NCBI GenBank assembly: GCA_023426505.1
Contig: JAFAAP010000244.1
Coordinates: forward strand, 1 to 13,858
DNA length: 13,858 nt
DNA from: Pseudomonadota bacterium
GTDB lineage: Bacteria > Pseudomonadota > Alphaproteobacteria > Rhizobiales > Beijerinckiaceae
Direction: 5' to 3'
Shown: piece after piece, positions 1 to 4,705 of the stretch
Numbering within the stretch: the stretch's first letter is position 1
How the letters are laid out: every line of letters starts with the position of its first letter
Translations under genes and position numbers: made by a program
The notes under the pieces: generated by a model
What the model saw: the letters and a program-made list of their open reading frames with translations, nothing else
Database searches by the model: none
What the model was told of the DNA's origin: nothing

Positions 1-185
1 CGGACCTGATCCAGTTCGCGCCGGGCCTGCCCAAGACCCGCTCGGGCAAGATCATGCGCCGCATCCTGCGCAAGATTGCCGAGGACGAGTTCGGCAATCT
101 CGGCGACACCTCGACCCTGGCCGACCCCGCCGTGGTCGACGACCTCGTGGAAAACCGCCAGAACAAGCGGGTGCAGGCGGCCTGA
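1..185 (+). CDS. acs: Acetyl-CoA synthetase, C-terminal end (partial)
   Basis: The reading frame enters from the left edge and stops at TGA 183-185, leaving 60 residues of the C-terminal domain. The stretch LPKTRSGKIMRRILRKIA is the A10 region of AMP-forming acyl-CoA synthetases. Its lysine (SGK, residue 16 of the fragment) is the one needed for adenylation and is the known site of reversible acetylation in Acs. The following NLGDTSTLADP and the tail are characteristic of acetyl-CoA synthetase rather than other acyl-CoA ligases. The enzyme converts acetate, ATP and CoA to acetyl-CoA in the cytoplasm. The AMP-binding domain and the start lie outside the window, so integrity upstream cannot be judged. 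A perfect palindrome 27 bases after the stop probably ends the transcript. Confidence 0.95.
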   Translation, partial: DLIQFAPGLPKTRSGKIMRRILRKIAEDEFGNLGDTSTLADPAVVDDLVENRQNKRVQAA

Positions 186-211
186 CCCCGCCTTGACCAT
201 CTGTGCCTCGT

Positions 212-236
212 CATGGCCGGGCTCGTCCCGGCCATG
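212..236. repeat. Perfect 10-bp palindrome behind acs, repeat-like terminator
   Basis: CATGGCCGGG (212-221) pairs exactly with CCCGGCCATG (227-236) around the loop CTCGT. There is no long T run, only the short TTCGTTT after it, so intrinsic termination is plausible but not certain. From memory, CATGGCCGGG-type palindromes are scattered between genes in many Hyphomicrobiales genomes, so this may be a dispersed intergenic repeat that also serves as the acs transcript end. Confidence 0.6.
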
Positions 237-346
237 TTCGTTTCAAGGTCTGCCGTCCTCACGTCCGGCCAGCGGCCCATCCGAACGGGCAGCTTGAGCC
301 CTCCCGGCGCGGCTCCTACCATGCGGGCTTCAAGAGGGAGGCTTCC

Positions 347-607
347 ATGTCCCTGAAGCGGCTGTTCACCGAGCACCCCGAATCCGTCGGCGAGACCTAC
401 CTGGAGCATATGGGCGTGGCCCTGAGCTTCGCGTTCCCTCTGCTCCGCGCCGGTCTCGCGGCCCTGGTCCACGCCTTCCTGCCGTTCCTGTGCTTGACGA
501 CGGCGAGCTCCACCGTGAAGCGCCTTCATGCCCGCATGGTGAATCGGACCCCGCGGACCGTCGCGGCGGTCCAGGACCGCATGCTGGGCTGGGACCCGGT
601 GATCTGA
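347..607 (+). CDS. DUF6356 family small protein
   Basis: This encodes an 86-residue protein beginning MSLKRLFTEHPESVGETYLE. ATG 347 is chosen because AGGGAGG lies 6 bases before it, while longer in-frame starts have no ribosome binding site and run through the acs palindrome. The sequence matches my recollection of the DUF6356 family, which is common in alphaproteobacteria. The N-terminal motif FTEHPxSVGETYxEH is the conserved part. It is followed by a hydrophobic segment (about residues 22-51) that could form one membrane-spanning or membrane-associated helix, and a basic C-terminal tail ending GWDPVI. The function is unknown. It sits between acs and an L,D-transpeptidase on the same strand, 67 bases before the latter, so cotranscription with it is possible. 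One alternative is that it is simply a membrane-anchored accessory protein. Confidence 0.85.
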   Translation: MSLKRLFTEHPESVGETYLEHMGVALSFAFPLLRAGLAALVHAFLPFLCLTTASSTVKRLHARMVNRTPRTVAAVQDRMLGWDPVI

Positions 608-635
608 CACCCTTGGAACCGTAGCCGTTCCTCCC

Positions 636-674
636 GCGTCTCACCCCTGCGCAGCTTTGCAGGAGGGTTGAGAC
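636..674 (+). promoter_or_regulatory. Possible leader hairpin covering the L,D-transpeptidase ribosome binding site
   Basis: GTCTCA (638-643) is complementary to TGAGAC (669-674), which ends directly at the ATG of the next gene. Inside this, after one C-T mismatch, CCCT (645-648) pairs with AGGG (664-667), the core of the Shine-Dalgarno AGGAGGG (661-667). TGC (648-650) or flanking bases can add pairs with GCA (659-661) in an alternative register. Folding would bury both the ribosome binding site and the start-codon edge. Seen in sequence; a regulatory role is inference. Confidence 0.4.
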
Positions 675-1181
675 ATGGTCAGGGGATTGGCTTTCGCGGC
701 CGCCTGTCTGGCGGGCATGACGGGCCTCGCGGACATAGCCGCAGCCCGCGAGGTGGTGCCGTTCCAGGCCGGGATCTCCTCCGGCACCATCGTGATCCGC
801 ACGGGCGAGCGGCGTCTCTACTACGTGCGCGGCGACGGCACGGCCGTGCGCTACCCGGTGGCCGTCGGCAAGCCCGGCAAGCAGTGGTTCGGAGAGGCGC
901 GCATCGACGGCAAGTACGTTCGCCCTGCCTGGTCGCCGCCCGCGGAGGTGAAACGCGACAACCCGCGGCTGCCCAATGTCATTCCGGGCGGCGCCCCCAA
1001 CAACCCCATGGGCGCGCGGGCGCTGACCCTGGACCTGGACGAGTACGCCATCCACGGCACCAATCGTCCCGGCTCCATCGGGACCTACGCCTCCTACGGC
1101 TGCATTCGCATGCACAACGAGGACATCATGGACCTCTACGAGCGCGTGAGCGTCGGGACGCGGGTGGTGGTCACGCCTTGA
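675..1181 (+). CDS. Exported L,D-transpeptidase (YkuD / ErfK-YbiS family)
   Basis: This encodes a 168-residue protein. Residues 1-24 form a signal peptide with cleavage probably after IAAA. The mature protein is almost entirely one YkuD domain. The catalytic signature is visible: HGTN at 127-130, then SYGCIRMHN at 140-148, with Cys143 as nucleophile and Arg145 in the active site. The family cross-links peptidoglycan through 3-3 (meso-DAP to meso-DAP) bonds or attaches proteins to it, acting in the periplasm. The position usually held by His in the SHGC motif is Tyr141 here; substitutions at this position also occur in alphaproteobacterial relatives as I recall them. ATG 675 is chosen for the strong AGGAGGG 7 bases upstream. 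There is no LysM or other substrate-binding domain. Which bond it makes cannot be told from sequence. Confidence 0.92.
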   Translation: MVRGLAFAAACLAGMTGLADIAAAREVVPFQAGISSGTIVIRTGERRLYYVRGDGTAVRYPVAVGKPGKQWFGEARIDGKYVRPAWSPPAEVKRDNPRLPNVIPGGAPNNPMGARALTLDLDEYAIHGTNRPGSIGTYASYGCIRMHNEDIMDLYERVSVGTRVVVTP

Positions 1182-1217
1182 GCTTCCGGCTCTTAATAAC
1201 TTTGTAACATTTCATTT

Positions 1218-1264
1218 GCGTCTCACCAGGATTCATGTTTCAATATAACGTGCAAGTGAGACGC
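1218..1264. promoter_or_regulatory. 9-bp inverted repeat around an AT-rich promoter-like patch
   Basis: GCGTCTCAC (1218-1226) and GTGAGACGC (1256-1264) are exact inverted copies separated by 29 bases, ending 5 bases before ATG 1270. The spacer is AT-rich for this genome and holds TATAAC (1244-1249), a reasonable -10 box; no good -35 lies at the right distance, TTGCGT (1216-1221) being 22 bases away. The left arm GCGTCTCACC is repeated exactly at 636-645. It may be an operator or a leader hairpin. Confidence 0.4.
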
Positions 1265-1269
1265 CGCCG

Positions 1270-1491
1270 ATGAACAGCAGATCAGATCAGCCCCCGTCGG
1301 CATTGCGCCCGGAATTCTCCGGGCTTGCCGTCCTGATCGGCATTTCCGTCTGCCTGCTCGGGCTGATCCTCGCGGCCTACGGAGCGATCCGGGTGGCATC
1401 CCCACCCGTTGGCCCCGCCATCCTGGTCTTCGGCCTCGTCATCCTGGCGACGGGCGGCGTCCTGCTGAGGATCCTCCTGCGCCCTCTCTAG
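1270..1491 (+). CDS. Small two-helix membrane protein, function unknown
   Basis: This encodes a 73-residue protein, MNSRSDQPPSALRPEFSG followed by two hydrophobic helices at about residues 18-41 and 47-68, separated by a short ASPPVGP turn. A short arginine-bearing tail (RILLRPL) suggests the C-terminus is cytoplasmic. I do not recognise a named family. The codon pattern is GC-rich at third positions like its neighbours, which supports a real gene, and the AT-rich upstream region with an inverted repeat looks like its own control region. The ribosome binding site is weak (GTGAG, 9 bases before the ATG). The gene converges on cfa: the stop codons lie 9 bases apart with no visible terminator between them. 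Similar small hydrophobic proteins often occur as stress or envelope accessory proteins, but no role can be assigned. Confidence 0.65.
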   Translation: MNSRSDQPPSALRPEFSGLAVLIGISVCLLGLILAAYGAIRVASPPVGPAILVFGLVILATGGVLLRILLRPL

Positions 1492-1500
1492 TCTCAACTC

Positions 1501-2814
1501 TCAGCGGTCGCCGTCGCGATAAAGATCCGCCCGCGACGGCGGCAAGCCGGACGGGCCGCGCGTGCGCTTGGAGGCCAGCGTCTGGTTGACGCCGATCACG
1601 CCGCGCTCGAAGCCGAGCGACACGCCCGCGAGGTAGAGAAGCCAAGCCCGCGTGGTCTCGGGGCCGACCTCGGCCTCGGCCTTCGCCCGGTTGGCGTTCA
1701 GGTTCTCCCACCACAGGCGCGTGGTGCGCTGGTAGTGCTCGCGCCAGGCCTCCACGTCGTGCACCTCGAAGCCGTAGCGTTCGAGGTTGGAGACCGACAT
1801 GCCGAGATGGTCGAGCTCCGCGCCCGGGAAAATGTAGCGCATGATAGCCTTGGCCTCGGGCTTGAGGCGGCCGAAGGCCTTGTCGGAGCGCTTGGCCCGG
1901 CGCGCGATGCAATGATGCAGGTAGAGCCCGCGCGGCCTGAGCAGCCGGTGAACCGTGCGGAAGTAGGTGGGGTAATTGGCGATCCCCACATGCTCGAACA
2001 TGCCGATGGACGAGATCTTGTCGAACTCGCCCTCCATCTGGGTGAAGTCCTTGAGCAGCACCTCGACCCGGTCCTGGAGCCCCAGCCGCTCGACCTTCTC
2101 GCGCGCCAGAGCCGCCTGCTCCTCGGCGAGCGTCACGCCCACCGCCTTCACGCCGTAATGCTGCGCCGCATGGCAGATGAGCGCGCCCCAGCCGCAGCCG
2201 ATGTCGAGCAGGCGCTCGCCGGGCTTGAGCCGGAGCTTGCGGCAGATCATATCGAGCTTGTCCTTCTGGGCCCGGGCGAGGTCGTCGTGCCAGTCGGGCT
2301 GGAAGTAGGCGCAGGTATAGACCATCTCCGGATCGAGGAAGAGCCGGTAGAAGTCGTTCGACACGTCGTAGTGATAGGCGATGTTGGCCTTATTGCTGGA
2401 CGGCTTGCCGTCACGCGCGCCGGTCCCTTCCGCCGGCCGGTCGAGGGGCCGAGGCATGTCGGCGGGCGCGCGAAGGAACCGGAAGGCGGTCTTCAGGGCC
2501 TTGAGCTTACTCACGCCCTTGAGGCGCCGGCCGATCTTGCCTTGCGGGCGCTGCGCCGCGAGATCGAAGATGGTGCCGTTCTTCAGGTCCAGCAGCCCCG
2601 CCACGTAGGCGTTAACGGCCGTGTCCAGGGTCGGCCGCCGCAGGAGGCTCGCGACCACGTTCTCGCGCTTGATCACCAGGCGCATGGCATAGGACGGCAG
2701 GTCCCGCGGAACGGTCGATCCGTCCCACAGCTCGAAGCCGAATTGCAGATCCAGCGCCCGGTGCGCCTCGTCCAGAAGATCCCGGAAGATGTCCAGGCGT
2801 GCCGCCCCGCTCAC
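1501..2814 (-). CDS. cfa: Cyclopropane-fatty-acyl-phospholipid synthase
   Basis: This encodes a 437-residue protein starting with GTG at 2814, preceded by a purine-rich GGGGAGGGG ribosome binding site. It transfers a methylene group from S-adenosylmethionine to the double bond of unsaturated fatty acyl chains in membrane phospholipids. Visible motifs: YHYDVSNDFY (147-156), YTCAYF (166-171, Cys168 in the position of the conserved active-site Cys), the SAM-binding loop LLDIGCGWG (202-210), GMFEHVG (271-277, Glu274 being the bicarbonate-binding type residue), and YIFPGAELDHL (327-337). Residues 1-130 form the lipid-binding N-terminal domain. Length is a little over the E. coli enzyme (about 380). 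It lies 70 bases behind the sigma factor gene on the same strand with no clear promoter between them, so cotranscription is likely. A closely related SAM methyltransferase acting on other lipids cannot be excluded. Confidence 0.94.
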   Translation of the reverse strand: MSGAARLDIFRDLLDEAHRALDLQFGFELWDGSTVPRDLPSYAMRLVIKRENVVASLLRRPTLDTAVNAYVAGLLDLKNGTIFDLAAQRPQGKIGRRLKGVSKLKALKTAFRFLRAPADMPRPLDRPAEGTGARDGKPSSNKANIAYHYDVSNDFYRLFLDPEMVYTCAYFQPDWHDDLARAQKDKLDMICRKLRLKPGERLLDIGCGWGALICHAAQHYGVKAVGVTLAEEQAALAREKVERLGLQDRVEVLLKDFTQMEGEFDKISSIGMFEHVGIANYPTYFRTVHRLLRPRGLYLHHCIARRAKRSDKAFGRLKPEAKAIMRYIFPGAELDHLGMSVSNLERYGFEVHDVEAWREHYQRTTRLWWENLNANRAKAEAEVGPETTRAWLLYLAGVSLGFERGVIGVNQTLASKRTRGPSGLPPSRADLYRDGDR

Positions 2815-2884
2815 TCCACCCCTCCCCTTTTGGGCAGCACGGTAACGGCTGCGGCCGGGCAGAACAATGGTCCCTTTGGCGGGC

Positions 2885-3796
2885 TCAAGGCTCGGGCGTC
2901 GGCAGGGGACGGGACAGGTCGAGCTGCGCGACGTGCCGGAGCTTCTCGGGATTGCGAACCACGTAGATGGCGGTGATGCGCCCGTCCTCGATCTGGAGCG
3001 CCGTGGTCTGGAGGGTGTCGCCGGCCTCGAGGGTGACGAAGCCCGGCAGGCCGTTGATCATCCCCTTGTACAGCACCGGCGGCGTCGCGAAGTCGGACTT
3101 GCGGGCCACGCCCATGAGCAGCCCCGCGACGCGGCGGAAGCCGAAGAGCGGATTGAGGGCCGCGTTCTTGATGCCGCCGCCGTCCGTATAGGCGGCCACG
3201 TTCTCGGCGAGCAGAGCCTGCAGCCCCTGCAGGTCGCCGCTGCGGGAAGCCGCGAAGAAGGCGTCCACCACGCGCTGCCCCTCGTCCTGCGGGACCGGGA
3301 AGCGCGGACGGGCGGCGCGCACGTTGCGCCGCGCCCGCGCGGCGAGCTGGCGGCAGGCGGCGGGCTCCCGGTCGAGGGTCCGGGCGATCTCGTCGAAGCC
3401 CATGCCGAACACGTCGTGCAGCAGGAAGGCGGCGCGCTCGAGCGGGGAGAGCCGTTCGAGCGCCATCATCAGCGTGAGGGAGAGATCGTCCTCCCCGTCC
3501 TCGGCGCCGTCGAAGACCGGCTCGGGCAGCCAGGGCCCGATATAGGTCTCGCGCTTCACCCGGGCCGATTTCAGATGGTCGAGGCAAAGCCGCGTCACCG
3601 TCCGGGACAGAAAGGCGGCGGGCTCCCGGACGGCGGAGCGGTCGGTTCCGTGCCAGCGCAGCCAGGCCTCCTGGACGATGTCCTCGGCCTCCGCCATCGA
3701 GCCGAGCATCCGGTAGGCGAGGCGGACCAGCCGCGGCCGCAGGGCCCGGAACGGGTCCGCCTCATGGGCGTCTCCGTGGCCGTCAGGCGGCCGCAC
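2885..3796 (-). CDS. sigJ: ECF41-type sigma factor with fused SnoaL-like domain (SigJ-like)
   Basis: This encodes a 303-residue protein from GTG 3796. Region 2 spans about residues 14-80 (DPFRALRPRLVRLAYRMLGS, AEDIVQEAWLRW). Region 4 spans about 108-160 (LERLSPLERAAFLLHDVF, then the helix-turn-helix). A C-terminal SnoaL/NTF2-like domain follows from 172. Hallmarks of group ECF41 are present: WLPEP in the linker (89-93), a DGGG-K type motif (here DGGGIK, 205-210) and NPEKL near the end (282-286). In this group the fused domain replaces a separate anti-sigma factor in controlling activity. The gene directly follows the CMD gene, overlapping it by 14 bases, as expected for ECF41 loci. The start is uncertain: ATG 3853 would add 19 residues but has no ribosome binding site and overlaps CMD more. 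cfa follows downstream and is a candidate target or operon partner. Confidence 0.92.
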   Translation of the reverse strand: MRPPDGHGDAHEADPFRALRPRLVRLAYRMLGSMAEAEDIVQEAWLRWHGTDRSAVREPAAFLSRTVTRLCLDHLKSARVKRETYIGPWLPEPVFDGAEDGEDDLSLTLMMALERLSPLERAAFLLHDVFGMGFDEIARTLDREPAACRQLAARARRNVRAARPRFPVPQDEGQRVVDAFFAASRSGDLQGLQALLAENVAAYTDGGGIKNAALNPLFGFRRVAGLLMGVARKSDFATPPVLYKGMINGLPGFVTLEAGDTLQTTALQIEDGRITAIYVVRNPEKLRHVAQLDLSRPLPTPEP

Positions 3797-4247
3797 GGTG
3801 CGCCCCGACCGGATGGATCGACCGGAAGCCGATGGCGAAGCGGTTCCAGGCATTGATGGCGGAAATCGCCAGGGTGAGCTTCACCTGCTCCTCGTCCGAG
3901 AAATGCGCCTTCAGGAGGGCGTAATCCTCGTCCGGCGCACGGGTCTGGGCCACCAGCGTGAGGGCCTCGGTCCAGGCGAGGGCGGCCCGTTCCCGGTCGC
4001 TGTAGAGGGGCGATTCGCGCCAGGCGTCGAGGAGGTAGAGACGCTCCTCGGTCTCGCCGTCGGCCCGCGCCTCGCGGGTGTGCATGTGGATGCAGAAGGC
4101 GCAGCCGTTGATCTGCGAGGCGCGCGTCTTCACCAGATGGATCAGGCTCATCTCCAGCCCGCTCGCCTTCACCTGGTTCTCCAGGTCGAGCATGGCCTTC
4201 ATGGTGGCCGGGGCGGCCGTGAAGGGGTTGAGGCGGGGTTCGGTCAT
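3783..4247 (-). CDS. Carboxymuconolactone decarboxylase / AhpD-like family protein
   Basis: This encodes a 154-residue protein. The redox motif CAFCIHMH gives Cys49, Cys52 and His56, the CxxCxxxH arrangement of AhpD-type proteins, which points to a peroxidase or disulfide redox role rather than true carboxymuconolactone decarboxylation. The region SLIHLVKTRASQINGCAFC is typical of the family, and length is usual. ATG 4247 is chosen with AAGGA 9 bases upstream. A longer ATG at 4313 would put the start inside the predicted -35 box. The ECF41-like promoter (4286-4312) lies directly upstream, and the sigma factor gene overlaps its 3' end, so the two are probably translationally coupled. In described ECF41 loci, CMD genes are among the principal targets of the sigma factor. 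The physiological substrate is unknown. Confidence 0.93.
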   Translation of the reverse strand: MTEPRLNPFTAAPATMKAMLDLENQVKASGLEMSLIHLVKTRASQINGCAFCIHMHTREARADGETEERLYLLDAWRESPLYSDRERAALAWTEALTLVAQTRAPDEDYALLKAHFSDEEQVKLTLAISAINAWNRFAIGFRSIHPVGAHRAAA

Positions 4248-4285
4248 CGTCGTCAATCCTTTTTCGATCGTGCTGACGGGATCAA

Positions 4286-4312
4286 GACGAGACGAGGGGG
4301 CCGGATGTGACA
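4286..4312 (-). promoter_or_regulatory. ECF41-type promoter before the CMD gene
   Basis: On the minus strand, TGTCACA (4312-4306) is followed after 16 bases by CGTC (4289-4286); a second CGTC lies at 4294-4291. TGTCACA with a downstream CGTC is the published target motif of ECF41 sigma factors. It lies 38 bases before the CMD start codon, and the sigma gene follows CMD, so the sigma factor would control its own operon. The match is seen directly; use by this sigma factor is inferred. Confidence 0.75.
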
Positions 4313-4320
4313 TGCCCGGC

Positions 4321-4332
4321 GAAAAATTTTTC
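4321..4332. promoter_or_regulatory. A/T palindrome upstream of the ECF41-type promoter
   Basis: GAAAAATTTTTC is a perfect 12-base palindrome in otherwise GC-rich sequence. Reading on the minus strand, it begins 8 bases upstream of the TGTCACA box, roughly -41 to -52 from the expected start of transcription, which is where an UP element binding the RNA polymerase alpha subunit would lie. It overlaps the stop codon of the DUF1674 gene. Alternatively it is a T-rich tail of that gene's transcript. Confidence 0.3.
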
Positions 4333-4567
4333 AGAAGTCGCTGGCGAGGCCCTTCACCTCCCAGTCCTCGTAGCGGACCGGCTCCAGGCCGCCGCGGCCG
4401 TTGTGCTCCTTGCGGGCGGCGATCTCGGCCGCGCGGGCGTCGATCTCGCGGCGGCGCTCGGCCGCCTCCTCCAGGGCGCGCCGGGCGGCGGGCGAGAGGG
4501 GCTTGTCGGGAGCCGCGCCTTCGAGGAAGGCGGCCGGATCCGTGTTGGGGGTGTCGTTCGTGCTCAT
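4331..4567 (-). CDS. DUF1674 / SDHAF4-family succinate dehydrogenase assembly factor
   Basis: This encodes a 78-residue protein. The conserved feature is the C-terminus, GRGGLEPVRYEDWEVKG followed by LASDF, which matches the Gly-Pro-Glu-Pro-Thr-Arg-Tyr-Gly-Asp-Trp-Glu type tail of DUF1674. This family includes eukaryotic SDHAF4/Sdh8, which holds the flavinated SdhA subunit before it joins SdhB. The N-terminal half (residues 1-55) is charged and probably disordered or helical, with a run of Ala, Glu and Arg. Length is normal for bacterial members. ATG 4567 is chosen, with AAGGCG shortly upstream; an in-frame ATG at 4690 would extend through the htpX promoter region. It is divergent from htpX, an association seen in other alphaproteobacteria as far as I recall. 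No sdh genes are in the window. Confidence 0.88.
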   Translation of the reverse strand: MSTNDTPNTDPAAFLEGAAPDKPLSPAARRALEEAAERRREIDARAAEIAARKEHNGRGGLEPVRYEDWEVKGLASDF

Positions 4568-4587
4568 GGGGCGCCTTATGCCATGTG

Positions 4588-4634
4588 CGCCCGAGCCTTT
4601 CGAGCGGGTTCGGGCGGATCTTGCGAGGATCTTG
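4588..4634. promoter_or_regulatory. Inverted and direct repeats in the DUF1674-htpX divergent region
   Basis: CGCCCGA (4588-4594) and TCGGGCG (4610-4616) form a 7-bp inverted repeat with a 15-base spacer. Directly after it, GATCTTG occurs twice (4617-4623 and 4628-4634), 11 bases apart, which is about one helical turn. The arrangement suits a regulator site between two divergent genes, but no known consensus was recognised. Confidence 0.25.
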
Positions 4635-4660
4635 GGACTGACCTGGACCGTTCCCACATA
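4631..4660 (+). promoter_or_regulatory. Candidate htpX promoter, possibly heat-shock (RpoH) type
   Basis: CTTG (4631-4634) is followed after 18 bases by CCCACATA (4653-4660), resembling the alphaproteobacterial RpoH pattern of CTTG and a C-rich CCCATAT-like -10. htpX is a known heat-shock gene in several bacteria. A sigma-70 reading (TTGGGA with CATAAG) is also possible. Transcription would start about 40 bases before the htpX ATG. Confidence 0.35.
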
Positions 4661-4705
4661 AGGGTCGTGCGGACGATCCGCGTTGGACACGAGGTGGAGA
4701 CCCTG

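Noticed and set aside
675..746. Cys11 of the L,D-transpeptidase as a lipoprotein cysteine
   Set aside because: The preceding residues do not form a lipobox and the hydrophobic core continues past it; a normal signal peptide cleaved after IAAA fits better.
1182..1200. Terminator after the L,D-transpeptidase gene (GAGC...GCTC then T/A-rich sequence)
   Set aside because: The stem is only 4 bp and overlaps the stop codon; too weak to call.
1735..2976. 413-residue plus-strand frame across cfa
   Set aside because: Antisense to a complete Cfa with catalytic motifs; crosses into the sigma gene without any domain of its own.
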